Made by a program: the position numbers and the translations under genes. Below, in pieces: positions 53,073 to 62,641 of a stretch of DNA of 64,000 nt (positions are counted from its first letter, which is position 1; each line of letters begins with the position of its first letter). The notes under the pieces were generated by a model. That model ran no database searches. It was not told the DNA's origin and worked only from the letters and a program-made list of their open reading frames with translations. Origin of the DNA: a virus; IMG/VR virus record IMGVR_UViG_3300032293_000813, positions 23,000 to 86,999 of that record. One strand, given 5' to 3'.

Positions 53073-54449
53073 TTATTTAATTCTATTTTTTCTAAGTATT
53101 CCAGATATTGATGAAGGAACTCCGCCTCTTTCAGTACCTAAATCACTTGCTATACCACCTAATGGAGATGCGCCTCCCGTTAATCCTTCCGCCTTTTTAG
53201 CTCCAAAAAACTTAGATATTTTATTTTGATTTAAATCTCTACCTAAGAATCCTGTTCTCTTTTTTCCTTTCAATCTTCCAAAGAATCCACCTCTTTCATT
53301 TACAACATCGGATACATCTGTTGCAGGTGTATCCATAACAGGTGTTTGAATTATTATAGGTTCTTCAACTCCAGGAACAATAACTTCTTTTTTAATTATA
53401 GCAGTAACCGCATCTTTAACCTCTCCATATGTTGGGATTGATACAGATACCCTTTCTACTTTAACATTTTCCGAAACTTTATCTGATTCTAATTTTTGAA
53501 TTAAATTAGTAAGATTATCTATACTCTGCTGTGTTGTTGCATCTATTACAACCTCTTCTAATAAAGTTCTGGTAGGAAGATGGAACTCACATGATTCTCT
53601 AAACTTTTTTCCTAATAGATTGATAATATCATTTTTATTATAATAAGTAAAATCTATCTCATCACCAAGCGGTTGTCCAAATTCACTTCCTCCTATTACT
53701 GCATTTTTATGTAGCAAAGTATGTCTAACCGATTCTTTCATAGATTCTAAAATCTTTGTAAAAAATTGGTCATAGTTTTGGATACCAAATTCATATTGTA
53801 TTCTATCTATATAATCCTTAGATTTAGATTTTGAAAAAGATGTTTGTAAATCTGCTACGGTCAATCTATTTATTATTTCATCTATCTCCGAATAAACTTC
53901 ATCTCCACTAAACTTACCATTTACGAAACTACTATAAGCTTGATTTAAATCAATCATTATATCAACTTCATATGGATTACTTTCATTGAAGTTATTATAT
54001 GGCAATAATCTTAGCTCACTTCTAGATGGAGAAATCTGATGTATCCACAATCTATCCATTTCTATGTTACTACCTACTCTGTTATTTACAAAGTTAAATT
54101 GTACTCTAAATATTCCTGTATTATATCCAGCTTCTTTAACTAATCGCTTTACATCTATTAAAAACCCACCTCCATCATATACCTTATCTAAAATATTTTC
54201 ACTTCTTATTATATAATCTTGAATTTCGGAAGATGGTATGTATCTAACATTCCCATAATCTTTTTGTTCCAAGACATTATTACTAGAATCATATAATAAA
54301 AATTCCAATACATCATTATTACCTATATCAAATGGAGTTGGTATAAATCCCTTATCTATCAACTTAAGTTCGATTGAACTAAGCTCCGTAGTTAAGGAAG
54401 TTCCCTTCTTTAATACATCATCAATATTTTTAAATTTACTTAATGCCAT
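53073..54449 (-). CDS. Virion structural protein
   Basis: A 458-residue protein. The first 330 residues form a structured domain (LKNIDDVLKKG-like start SKFKNIDDVLKKGTSL, MDRLWIHQISPSRSELRLLP at about 140-159). The rest is a linker and a basic, Gly-rich C-terminus (GRLKGKKRTGFLGRDL). The segment on sensing 'HQISPSRSELRL' occurs in phage baseplate/tail proteins that stack on gp6-like wedges. No catalytic motif. It is part of the baseplate cluster by position and packing. Confidence 0.6.
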   Translation of the reverse strand: MALSKFKNIDDVLKKGTSLTTELSSIELKLIDKGFIPTPFDIGNNDVLEFLLYDSSNNVLEQKDYGNVRYIPSSEIQDYIIRSENILDKVYDGGGFLIDVKRLVKEAGYNTGIFRVQFNFVNNRVGSNIEMDRLWIHQISPSRSELRLLPYNNFNESNPYEVDIMIDLNQAYSSFVNGKFSGDEVYSEIDEIINRLTVADLQTSFSKSKSKDYIDRIQYEFGIQNYDQFFTKILESMKESVRHTLLHKNAVIGGSEFGQPLGDEIDFTYYNKNDIINLLGKKFRESCEFHLPTRTLLEEVVIDATTQQSIDNLTNLIQKLESDKVSENVKVERVSVSIPTYGEVKDAVTAIIKKEVIVPGVEEPIIIQTPVMDTPATDVSDVVNERGGFFGRLKGKKRTGFLGRDLNQNKISKFFGAKKAEGLTGGASPLGGIASDLGTERGGVPSSISGILRKNRIK

Positions 54450-54451
54450 AA

Positions 54452-55462
54452 TTAACCTCTGGTTTTATTCATATTAGCTGAAAAAGAAACTTCTCCGTTT
54501 TTTGTCTTAAAAACAAGTGTACCAGTGTATTCTTTAGCCGAACCTCCGCCGAAGAATAAAAACTTTCTAGGAGTTGGCTCCAATCCATTGATTTTATTTA
54601 TATCCAATTGAAGTGTTACCTCAACCTTTTCCTGTGGTTTAAGATTTACAATAGATGGTCCACTTATCCAAGCTTCAGTATTCTTCATGCTAATAGTAAC
54701 GGTTTGGTCTTCTAACGTAGTATTAAATAATTCAACCGTAGGCCCATTTATCCATTTACCTGCTTCGTTACCAACATTATTTTTGAGTTCTATATCTTTT
54801 TTAAGAGGGTCGGATTTCTCTACTACTCTAGCAGTTATGTCTGCACCTGCTTTCGCCCCCTCCGCTAATCTTGCATTTTTACCATTCAATTGTTGGGTTA
54901 AACTATCTACTTGCTTTGAAAGAGATTGAACAGTCGCTCCCTGACCTTCATTTCTAGCTTGTAATGCAGTTCTATCTATACCCTCTAAAACAGAACGTTG
55001 TAGTGATGTTTGCAATGTATCATTTACTAATGCAAATTGTTTTCTAAGTTGTTCCGAATTCGATTCTGCGGTTACTCTAAGTAATCTCTCATTATCCAAT
55101 TGAACATCCAACGATGCTGATATGGATGTTAGCTCTGATACCTGTGATTGTAGGTCTCCTATTTCAATCGATTGTGATGCTATTGTTCCGTTGGCAAACT
55201 CTAATGAACGAGTTACCTCATTATAGATTGGCCTAGGAACTAAATCTAATTCAGTTTCCTGTGCCGCGGGTATCAATTCGAAAACAGTTACATCAATTGC
55301 TTTTTTTAATTCATCGGTATTATATACTCTTTTTTTAGATGGAGCATATACAAACCCACCTTTAGCATCATTTATAGATGTTTCAAAGTATGGCGATTTT
55401 TTGTCTCTAGCAGCAAAAGAACCACTATCCTGTAAAGATTTTTTAATTAATTCAAATTCCAT
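54452..55462 (-). CDS. Virion structural protein with coiled coil
   Basis: A 336-residue protein: a short N-terminal domain, a heptad-rich coiled coil at about 95-200 (QSQVSELTSISASLDVQLDN, SLSKQVDSLTQQLNGKNARL) and a C-terminal Ig-like beta domain (about 235-336; WINGPTVELFNTT, WISGPSIVNLKPQEKVEV). The duplicated W-I-(N/S)-GP phrase suggests two related strands. A trimeric spike or connector in the baseplate is plausible. One-base overlap with its upstream neighbour. Confidence 0.6.
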   Translation of the reverse strand: MEFELIKKSLQDSGSFAARDKKSPYFETSINDAKGGFVYAPSKKRVYNTDELKKAIDVTVFELIPAAQETELDLVPRPIYNEVTRSLEFANGTIASQSIEIGDLQSQVSELTSISASLDVQLDNERLLRVTAESNSEQLRKQFALVNDTLQTSLQRSVLEGIDRTALQARNEGQGATVQSLSKQVDSLTQQLNGKNARLAEGAKAGADITARVVEKSDPLKKDIELKNNVGNEAGKWINGPTVELFNTTLEDQTVTISMKNTEAWISGPSIVNLKPQEKVEVTLQLDINKINGLEPTPRKFLFFGGGSAKEYTGTLVFKTKNGEVSFSANMNKTRG

Positions 55463-56427
55463 TACTTAATTATAAAAGTTAAATCATCTTCAATAAATTC
55501 ACTTATACCATCCCTAACTATCTTAAACAATAATCTATAAACTCTATTCTTAGCGAAATTAGAAGTATCTAAATTAATGTAATTACCATTCGCATCACAA
55601 CTGATTTTTGTGTAATCTGAAAAATCTATTATATTAACTTTTGTTATCTCATCTCTAATTCCATAATATGAGGTTTGAGGTAGATATTTAATATCATCAT
55701 ATGAAAAAGCGTTTGTAAAAGTTTTAGTTGGATACAAACTTCTTCCTATTATTTTTATCTTAACTTTATTACCCTCAGTATAATTATCCCTTAATTCTTT
55801 ACTTCTAACTATAATTTGTGAATCAGTTAATGCAGTAAGTGAACCGGTTATAAATTGAGAATCATCCCATCCTAATTTAAGAAGGGGCTGGAATATAGTA
55901 TTAGTTTCTTTTGAATAATATTTAAGAACACCATAATCCAATGAAGAACTTTCAGCAGATGATGTGTGTGATAAACGTATTCCATAATTAGCCGAACCTG
56001 TCCAATAATCATATATTGGTTTAATATTCATATTTAAATCAGAATCAAAATATGTAAATGATTGAACCGATTCTATTGTGTAATCTACTCCAGTTTGATT
56101 AGTCCAATTTATACCATCTGTATTAATATTTTCGGGCCAAGTACCTCTCCCCATATCCCAGCTTTCAGTTACCGGATATCCATATACCGAATAACTTACT
56201 GCCAACTCTTCAGGCTGAGTAAGTTTTAAATGTAATGTAGCTGATGATGCTGTTACATATGATGGAACATTTTCTATATCAAAATTAATAAATGTTCTAG
56301 CGTTATCTCTTTCCGCAAAGCGTGAGTAATGTTTGGATATAGTTAATATCTCATCCAAACCTGTGTTTTTATTCACATATAAACTATAAACAGATGCATC
56401 TTTTGATGCCGTTACAAAATATATCAT
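55462..56427 (-). CDS. DNRLRE-like beta-sandwich virion protein
   Basis: A 321-residue protein whose first 190 residues resemble DNRLRE carbohydrate-binding/adhesion modules: SKDASVYSLYVNKNTG, RTFINFDIENVP, SATLHLKLTQ, VTESWDMGRGTW and DYWTGSANYGIRLSH. The C-terminal part is an additional beta domain. Likely sits on the baseplate and may bind glycans or proteins. It overlaps neighbours by one base on each side (gp6-like upstream, coiled-coil protein downstream). Confidence 0.65.
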   Translation of the reverse strand: MIYFVTASKDASVYSLYVNKNTGLDEILTISKHYSRFAERDNARTFINFDIENVPSYVTASSATLHLKLTQPEELAVSYSVYGYPVTESWDMGRGTWPENINTDGINWTNQTGVDYTIESVQSFTYFDSDLNMNIKPIYDYWTGSANYGIRLSHTSSAESSSLDYGVLKYYSKETNTIFQPLLKLGWDDSQFITGSLTALTDSQIIVRSKELRDNYTEGNKVKIKIIGRSLYPTKTFTNAFSYDDIKYLPQTSYYGIRDEITKVNIIDFSDYTKISCDANGNYINLDTSNFAKNRVYRLLFKIVRDGISEFIEDDLTFIIK

Positions 56428-58463
56428 TATATCGCTTTACCTTTAATGTCTTTATCAGGAAACTTAACTTCAAAGACAGACGGGTCTAACGATGGATAGA
56501 TAATCTTATTCTTTGTTGCTGCTTTTATATCGTAACTATTTCTAGCATATATTCCACCACATCTATTAACTATCTCTACACTTTGAACAGATGCAACACC
56601 TTCTACCATAGCAAGTGTTAATTCTATATCAGAAAGATTAATTGGTTGGTTGAACTGCCAGTTGTTTACATCAAAGAACGATTTTAACTCATTAATACAA
56701 GTCAAAACAATCTCTCTTTGATTAAAGTTTTTATATGTAGTTATCTCAAAATTAACACCGATATTAATAATAAATCCATCTATTATATTAATACCATCAG
56801 TTAACATCCTATATTCATTTATATACGTCTTTAAATTTTCTTTAACCGCTCTATTAAGATTAGTTAGGTTTCCATTAGAATCATATCCCAATGTATATAA
56901 GTTAATTGCAAACGGATTTACCAATTCAGTATTCTGAGTTGTTTTCTGAACAAAACTTCTTACTATATCTTTAATTTCAGTAGTCGATGGTAGATTACCT
57001 CCCTGAGAAATTGCATATGTTGAAATAGTTTTAACTATGTTAGTAAACTCATCCAAATTATCAGTTGAATTTAAAATACTTTCAGGTGAATTAGAATTTA
57101 ATGAATTATCACCTATAGCAAATACTTTAGCAATAGAACCAAACTTAGAAGGCATTGCTAATGCTCTAACTTGATAATCTTTTGCGGTTACTGCTCTATT
57201 TTGAGATGCAAAGTTAGCCAATGCACTTTCTCTAATTTCTTCGATAGTATCAACCCCTCTTCCACCTTTTGCAGGTATCTCGTTTTCTACAGCTACTGAA
57301 TTCTTAACAAATGTTAATATCGTTTCATCTAAATCAGAAGTAGTAACCGAAGTATCATCGAATACAATTTTAGATATAGTCGTTAAATCTCCCTGAGAAA
57401 CGTTTGAACTAATTCCTCCTCCTACTAAGTAATTGACAGTTATAGTTGTATTAGCCGGAGCCTGGCCATATGTTTTTGTTTTAAGAAAATTAGTTGGGTC
57501 ATATGATTCCCCAATTCTGTCTATAGAACTATTTAATCCAAGACCTACATTTTTTATATTAGGTATAATTAATTCATCGGATAAAGAACTATCTCCTCCA
57601 CCAAAATTAATTGATGTGGTAAAATCATCGTTTACTTTAGTTGTGAATCTTCTACTTGTTTTTAATAATTTAAGTAAATATGGAACGGTATCTCTAAATT
57701 GATATAAATCGGGGTCGTTTTGTTCTACGTTAGGATAATCAATATATATGGTTTCCTGTGCCAAATATGGAACTTCATACCATTTATTACCATCTTCATC
57801 TGTAACAGATTCAATTGAAATTACATTTGTGTCTTCTAACATAATAGAAGAGAATGCTTCAGCTGAACTGAATATTTTGGTAGCATTAGCTTCTGTTGCA
57901 GATATCGCCTGTATTTGTTTCTTTATTAAAAAATAATCTGGAGTATTTGTTAGTTCATTTATGCTATATACACTTATCTCTCTGTTAGTAGGGTCGTTAA
58001 AATCTAAGTTTTCAACGGTTCTAAATGTTACATCTCCGTTTGAAGTTGATTTAACCGTCAAACCTGAATTTATTTTAAGTAAATACCTCGTATCAACTTG
58101 TCCTCCTGTATCCGATTTACATAACTGATAAACGGATATAGTAGTTACTGCTGGAGCCGTTGATTTAGGTTTATATCCCAATAAGTTAGCTAATGCAAAT
58201 ACATTTTTTTCCTCCCCCGCATATTGTATCAAACTTTCCTTTAATGAGGAATCCGTATAGTATCCCAATACATCTCCTATATACGATGCCATTTCTATGA
58301 ACATCATACCAGGAGAGGTTTCATTAAAATCATTATAGGTGTTAGGAAAATAAGTTTTAGAATATTCAATTAGATTATTTCTAAATGCTTCGAAATCTTT
58401 ACCCAAATAGGATATATCCCTACTATTTTTACCTATATTCTTATTTGTTACTTTGAATGCCAT
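56427..58463 (-). CDS. Baseplate wedge protein, gp6/J-like
   Basis: A 678-residue protein of the baseplate J-like/gp6 family. The N-terminal block is DFEAFRNNLIEYSKTYFP and TSPGMMFIEMASYIGDVLGY, with ALANLLGYKPKSTAP after it; the middle has RGVDTIEEIRESALANFASQ and VTAKDYQVRALAMP. It forms the wedge ring that holds the baseplate together and changes shape on contraction. T4 gp6 is 660 residues, so the length fits. It lies directly after gp25-like, the usual partner order. Confidence 0.9.
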   Translation of the reverse strand: MAFKVTNKNIGKNSRDISYLGKDFEAFRNNLIEYSKTYFPNTYNDFNETSPGMMFIEMASYIGDVLGYYTDSSLKESLIQYAGEEKNVFALANLLGYKPKSTAPAVTTISVYQLCKSDTGGQVDTRYLLKINSGLTVKSTSNGDVTFRTVENLDFNDPTNREISVYSINELTNTPDYFLIKKQIQAISATEANATKIFSSAEAFSSIMLEDTNVISIESVTDEDGNKWYEVPYLAQETIYIDYPNVEQNDPDLYQFRDTVPYLLKLLKTSRRFTTKVNDDFTTSINFGGGDSSLSDELIIPNIKNVGLGLNSSIDRIGESYDPTNFLKTKTYGQAPANTTITVNYLVGGGISSNVSQGDLTTISKIVFDDTSVTTSDLDETILTFVKNSVAVENEIPAKGGRGVDTIEEIRESALANFASQNRAVTAKDYQVRALAMPSKFGSIAKVFAIGDNSLNSNSPESILNSTDNLDEFTNIVKTISTYAISQGGNLPSTTEIKDIVRSFVQKTTQNTELVNPFAINLYTLGYDSNGNLTNLNRAVKENLKTYINEYRMLTDGINIIDGFIINIGVNFEITTYKNFNQREIVLTCINELKSFFDVNNWQFNQPINLSDIELTLAMVEGVASVQSVEIVNRCGGIYARNSYDIKAATKNKIIYPSLDPSVFEVKFPDKDIKGKAI

Positions 58464-58894
58464 TATTGGATTACATTAAATGTTACTGTCTCTAAATTTT
58501 GTTGACCTGAAACTCTAAATTTAAGTGTAACTGTAAAGAAATATGTATCTCTACTTGTGTTTGATTGGTCTACCTCTATATCTTCAATAGATACATACGG
58601 CATCCATTTTTCAACAGCATCTTCTATAGATGATTCAATTTCGGTTTCCAAATCATCTGTATTTGATGAAAAAAGTGCATCATATAGGGTTGTACCGAAA
58701 TCCGGTTGCATAATCCTCTCACCTTTTCTTGTTAGAATGAGATTCTTAATATTAGATTTAACCTGCTCCGAAGTTTGGTAAGATTGGGCAAAGAATCCAC
58801 CATTCCCTCTTTGGATTGGGAGAGTGATTCCTATTGCCACCCTATCCTTTTCAGGTAGGTCTTTTACTAACTTAGGGCCGGTTATGATTGCCAT
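58463..58894 (-). CDS. Baseplate wedge protein, gp25-like
   Basis: A 143-residue protein with the gp25/W-like sheath-initiator fold: QSYQTSEQVKSNIKNLILTRKGERIMQPDFGT and LYDALFSSNTDDLETEIESSI (each longer than can be quoted; key positions about 40-95), then WMPYVSIEDIEV. Gp25-type proteins nucleate sheath polymerisation on the baseplate. The E-x-R of the EPR-like core is represented by GERIMQPDFG. It has one-base overlaps with gp6-like and with the upstream gene. Confidence 0.9.
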   Translation of the reverse strand: MAIITGPKLVKDLPEKDRVAIGITLPIQRGNGGFFAQSYQTSEQVKSNIKNLILTRKGERIMQPDFGTTLYDALFSSNTDDLETEIESSIEDAVEKWMPYVSIEDIEVDQSNTSRDTYFFTVTLKFRVSGQQNLETVTFNVIQ

Positions 58895-59364
58895 TATCTA
58901 TTTTTGTCTTTACTTGCTGCCAAAACCTTAGCACTTCGTGCGATTGCTTTATCTAATATATCGTTTCCTGTACTGATTGGAGCAGATGGATTAGCATATT
59001 GTGTTTGCATACCCATTTGTGGATTACCATATCCAATCATATCCGGTGTCATAGTACCATACTCACCATCTGTTCTTGAGAAATTAGGTCTAATAGAGGT
59101 TTCGTTTAAAACCTGGTTTAACAAAGGATTACTAGAGTATTGTTTATCTTCTCTATCTCTGCTTAAAATTTTGTTAGCTAAATCGAACGGGTCAGCACTT
59201 TCCTCTACTAATGATTTAAGAGAAGATTGTTGTTTAACCGGTTGTGATTTTTTAACCTCCGCTAACACCTCTTTTCTTATTTCTTCTTTAATAAGAGAAA
59301 TTTCTTTTTTTACTTCCTCCTGAACGATTATTTGAATTGCTTTAAATAGTTTGTTCGTGTCCAT
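58894..59364 (-). CDS. Hypothetical baseplate-cluster protein with coiled coil
   Basis: A 156-residue protein. Residues 1-45 are a charged helix with many Glu/Lys heptads (IIVQEEVKKEISLIKEEIRK). The rest is polar and low in structure (GYGNPQMGMQTQYANP). The C-terminal helix DILDKAIARSAKVL follows. Could be a chaperone, tail-assembly or tape-associated factor. Its own late-type motif lies 18 bases upstream of the ATG, so it begins a transcriptional unit for gp25 and gp6. Confidence 0.55.
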   Translation of the reverse strand: MDTNKLFKAIQIIVQEEVKKEISLIKEEIRKEVLAEVKKSQPVKQQSSLKSLVEESADPFDLANKILSRDREDKQYSSNPLLNQVLNETSIRPNFSRTDGEYGTMTPDMIGYGNPQMGMQTQYANPSAPISTGNDILDKAIARSAKVLAASKDKNR

Positions 59365-59382
59365 ACATTGTTTGTTGTTTAT

Positions 59383-59389
59383 ATAAATA
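59383..59389 (-). promoter_or_regulatory. Candidate late promoter motif before baseplate unit
   Basis: The minus strand reads AATATTTATATAAACA, ending 18 bases before the ATG at 59364. Confidence 0.45.
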
Positions 59390-59417
59390 TTTAGTTTTAT
59401 TATTTGGTAAAATTAAT

Positions 59418-60899
59418 CTAACCAACTATAGTTTTAGTTGGCGTAGAAAGGGGTGTAGAGACTTTTGCCACCGGATTTACACCATCGTTTAAACCTAATT
59501 TATCCCAATTTTCTATAAAGTAATTGAAATAACCATCTTTTACAGCTTTAATGTTAGCCACATTAAATCCAGTTCTATCTCTAGCTGCTATATAATAAGC
59601 TTGAGGTTGTGCGTTTGCTGATACTTTATTTTGTCTTTCTACTCTTTCTTTATAAAACTCGGTGGCTACTTTAACAGATACATCTAAACTATTAACTAAC
59701 AATTTTGGATTATTTAAAATATCTACTCCCGCTAATTTACCATAATGTTCATATGCTTCTCTACCCGTAAGTTGAATCAATCCTCTTCCTATAAATTTAC
59801 CACCATCATCTGGTTGAGTATTACCCACTAGTTTACCATTTCTCTGTGGGGCATATATATAGTTTGCCAAACCTTTTGGTCCAGGAGTACCTCCTGGTAT
59901 AAAATTATATGCTTCTGGTTTTGGAATAGCAATTTTCTTACCTGGTTTGGTAGTTGTATCCCATCCTTGTCTAAATATACTAAATACTTCAGCTAATCTT
60001 TCTACTTTAGTATAGTGGAATCCCTCTTCTCTCATAGACCATAAGTTTTCTCCACCTGATATTGCTAATAAAGATGCAATTCTCGCTCTTCCTGTCCATC
60101 CATATTTTACACATATCTCTGCAATTTGTCTAATTCTATCTATATTAGCCTCAACAGCTCCTTTTGATGTTCCATCTCCATAGTTTACCTTATCGATGCT
60201 ACCACCTCCGTCAGCATCACCGGTGGCTCCAGATTGATACGCATTTACTAATTCATCGATAGTTTTAAAACCTCCTAATTCGTTTAATATGTTTGCTACT
60301 TCAATTTCATTGGCTGCAATTACTTTACTCGCATCTATTGTGTATCCAACCCACGGGACTATTCCAGGTCCAGAAGTGGCGGTTGGAAGAAATCCATACA
60401 TAGAATTTACATTATATTCACCACTAATGGTTTTAAAATGCATTTCTGCTGCTTGAATAAAATTTTCTATAAAAGGTCCTACTGTACTCTCAGGCTTAAT
60501 TAATTCAGTAGGAAATGGTACTGTTTGTCCAGGATTTGAACAAACTACAGTTAAGGTTGATAGATTCGCAGATGCACCCGGAGCTAAAGGAAATAGACAC
60601 GGTCTAACTACTTGTAAAGTAGAACCTGCCCAATAAGCCTGTAATCCTGCGGTGAATAGTTCAAATAAATTTAACTGTTTGGGACTTACTGCCTGTAAAT
60701 TGAATACATTTTTTATTACATTTTCTAATGCTGCTACATTTCCGTTCATTACAGCGTTGCCAACCGCCAAATCGCCTGCAGGTGGAGTTTTTACCGCCAT
60801 ATCATATGCACTAGCTAATACTTTAGCTAAGTCATCCGAATCTTTCGGCATTAACTCCATCGTCATTTTAACTTGCTGTCTAAATGTATCCCATGACAT
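59418..60899 (-). CDS. Tail-associated protein with GH19 chitinase/muramidase-like domain
   Basis: A 493-residue protein. Residues 1-190 are a structural part (KPESTVGPFIENFIQAAEMH and similar), a Gly/Asp linker follows (about 225-245), and residues about 255-430 are a glycoside hydrolase family 19 domain. LLAISGGENLWSMREEGFHYT holds the likely catalytic Glu284 and Glu291/292, and FIGRGLIQLTGREAYEHYG (369-387) is the GH19 hallmark. GH19 phage enzymes cleave peptidoglycan. Being fused to a structural part in the baseplate cluster, it probably opens the cell wall during DNA injection rather than acting as endolysin. Confidence 0.82.
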   Translation of the reverse strand: MSWDTFRQQVKMTMELMPKDSDDLAKVLASAYDMAVKTPPAGDLAVGNAVMNGNVAALENVIKNVFNLQAVSPKQLNLFELFTAGLQAYWAGSTLQVVRPCLFPLAPGASANLSTLTVVCSNPGQTVPFPTELIKPESTVGPFIENFIQAAEMHFKTISGEYNVNSMYGFLPTATSGPGIVPWVGYTIDASKVIAANEIEVANILNELGGFKTIDELVNAYQSGATGDADGGGSIDKVNYGDGTSKGAVEANIDRIRQIAEICVKYGWTGRARIASLLAISGGENLWSMREEGFHYTKVERLAEVFSIFRQGWDTTTKPGKKIAIPKPEAYNFIPGGTPGPKGLANYIYAPQRNGKLVGNTQPDDGGKFIGRGLIQLTGREAYEHYGKLAGVDILNNPKLLVNSLDVSVKVATEFYKERVERQNKVSANAQPQAYYIAARDRTGFNVANIKAVKDGYFNYFIENWDKLGLNDGVNPVAKVSTPLSTPTKTIVG

Positions 60900-60903
60900 A
60901 TTA

Positions 60904-60910
60904 GTAAATA
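60904..60910 (-). promoter_or_regulatory. Candidate late promoter motif (variant) before GH19 gene
   Basis: The minus strand reads AATATTTACTAATATG, four bases before the ATG at 60899. It differs from the consensus at the last base (C for T), so it is the weakest member of the set. Confidence 0.3.
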
Positions 60911-62194
60911 TTAAGGTTTAAATCCAGATGCCACATCAACTGCAGTAGATTTCATCTTTATCAAATTCTTTTTTAAATCCTTGAGTTCAGTTAGTGTTCC
61001 TGGTTTAATCAAGCTCGTTGGTCCAGCGGGCGTAAGTAATCCACCATCTGCCAAGTTTATAATAGCAGTGAGTACATCTTCTAAAATTTGATGTAGAGTA
61101 TTCCCTAATACTGCTGGTTGCATATATGTATCACCCAATGAAATAGTACCACTCTTACCATTATATATAGTAAATTTGGTATCAGTTGATTGAATATCTA
61201 TATTTCCTTTTGAATTTATTGTAACTCCCAAATTTGTATCCACAGAAAATATACCATCTGTAATTACACCATAATGTTTTTTTGACCAAAATATCATCTC
61301 TCCTTTTCTTGAAGAAAATACTAATCTATCAGATGTGATTAGTATTTGATTTCCATCTAATTTAGGAGGATATGCTTCAAACGCATCAGATTTATTATCC
61401 AGTAATCCAGGAGCTAATGTTGCTCCTTTAGAAGGATTCATCTCAAAATCAGTTCCTAGTAATGGTTTTGGTGAACCAGGTATAAAATCTGATTTATATT
61501 TACCACTTGTTATTGCAATTGTAGAACCATCTTTATTTACATTCTCCTCTGTATCCCCTCCGCCTAATAATCCACCTAATAATCCACCTTCAGATTGTTT
61601 ATTTCGTATTATAATCGTTGGGGAAAAATTATTACTACCATTATTATACCCACTCATTCTGATTGATTGGCCGAAACGAGATTGTATTATAGTATCGCCT
61701 TCATATAGTTTTAATCTTTTAATTTTTGTATTAGGTTTAAAATAACCACCTGGATTCAACAAACTGGACACACCTGTATTAGATGATAATGCCATTGTTT
61801 TAAAATCTTTTATAGATTTACTTGGGTTTACTAGATTACCCAATGAATTTGCTCCAGCTTGTTTAGTATTTGAATTATTTATACTAGGATTGAAATTATA
61901 TCTCCTATAATATGGAACTACTGAATCCCCAAAACACTCGACTATTTCGTTTTGAAGTGGGATATTTAAAAACATCTCATCTAATGGATATACTAATAAT
62001 GGCTGTTGTGCGCTTGTAGCAATAGGTTTAACTAAACATACTCCAGGTGCAATAGGGTTACCGTTTTGGTCAGTATCCGCCTCTAAATATACTGTTTGGA
62101 CGGTGGCCAAATAAGTAGTACTTTTTTTGGGATTTATTCTATCACTTGATGTGTTAGGTTGGAATCCCGATACCGTTCTTAAAAAATCACTCAT
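60911..62194 (-). CDS. Baseplate hub/spike protein, gp5-like OB domain
   Basis: A 427-residue protein. The N-terminal part (YLATVQTVYLEADTDQNG, PGVCLVKPI, LNIPLQNEIVECFGD) resembles the OB-fold of gp5/VgrG-type hub proteins. The middle binds LRYGD-type strands (IKRLKLYEGDTIIQSRFGQS) and the region about 300-350 (DRLVFSSRKGEMIFWSKKHYG, IDIQSTDTKFTIYNG) is the repeat-rich beta-helix-like needle base. Unlike T4 gp5 it has no lysozyme domain; the adjacent GH19 protein may supply it. The ATG overlaps the upstream stop. Confidence 0.75.
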   Translation of the reverse strand: MSDFLRTVSGFQPNTSSDRINPKKSTTYLATVQTVYLEADTDQNGNPIAPGVCLVKPIATSAQQPLLVYPLDEMFLNIPLQNEIVECFGDSVVPYYRRYNFNPSINNSNTKQAGANSLGNLVNPSKSIKDFKTMALSSNTGVSSLLNPGGYFKPNTKIKRLKLYEGDTIIQSRFGQSIRMSGYNNGSNNFSPTIIIRNKQSEGGLLGGLLGGGDTEENVNKDGSTIAITSGKYKSDFIPGSPKPLLGTDFEMNPSKGATLAPGLLDNKSDAFEAYPPKLDGNQILITSDRLVFSSRKGEMIFWSKKHYGVITDGIFSVDTNLGVTINSKGNIDIQSTDTKFTIYNGKSGTISLGDTYMQPAVLGNTLHQILEDVLTAIINLADGGLLTPAGPTSLIKPGTLTELKDLKKNLIKMKSTAVDVASGFKP

Positions 62195-62625
62195 TATTTT
62201 TTAGTTTGCTCTAGTTTCCTTTGGATTTCTTCCAATTCATATTCAATATCATCTACTTTATCCATAGTTTTTGCTTGAACATCTTTTGAAATCTTCTCCA
62301 ATTCACCTAATAACTCTTCCTTTTCTTTGTCGGATAACAATCCTCCATCGTTAGTTCCTTTATATTCCATAGCAACAAATCGTTGTCCAATTGTTGCTAA
62401 TCTAATCAATATGTCATCATTCTCTACTGAGAACTTAACCAAATCTTTAATAACCGGTCCAATTGATGCTATATCACCCGCATGTCTGATTTGTTTTTTG
62501 AATTCCTCAATCAAATCACTTATTTTCTGTTTTTTTGAATGTTGGTTGGAATATATCTCACCGAATAAGTCAGATAACTTCTTTTCCCCAAACATTACAA
62601 AATCTGTAGATTGTTGTTTTGCCAT
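62194..62625 (-). CDS. Conserved helical phage protein (unknown)
   Basis: About 143 residues from the ATG at 62625 (MAKQQSTDFVMFGEKKLSDL). A longer in-frame version to 62763 overlaps the SGNH gene by 122 bases and is rejected, because the late-type motif and a clean 16-base gap support 62625. It is all-helical with a strongly charged C-terminal coiled coil (MDKVDDIEYELEEIQRKLEQ). It may be a tail-assembly or hub-associated factor. It is the first gene of the structural block. Confidence 0.6.
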   Translation of the reverse strand: MAKQQSTDFVMFGEKKLSDLFGEIYSNQHSKKQKISDLIEEFKKQIRHAGDIASIGPVIKDLVKFSVENDDILIRLATIGQRFVAMEYKGTNDGGLLSDKEKEELLGELEKISKDVQAKTMDKVDDIEYELEEIQRKLEQTKK

Positions 62626-62629
62626 ACTA

Positions 62630-62636
62630 ATAAATA
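62630..62636 (-). promoter_or_regulatory. Candidate late promoter motif before first structural gene
   Basis: The minus strand reads GTATTTATTAGTATGG, with four bases between motif and the ATG at 62625. Its presence supports that start over the upstream one. Confidence 0.4.
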
Positions 62637-62641
62637 CCTTA

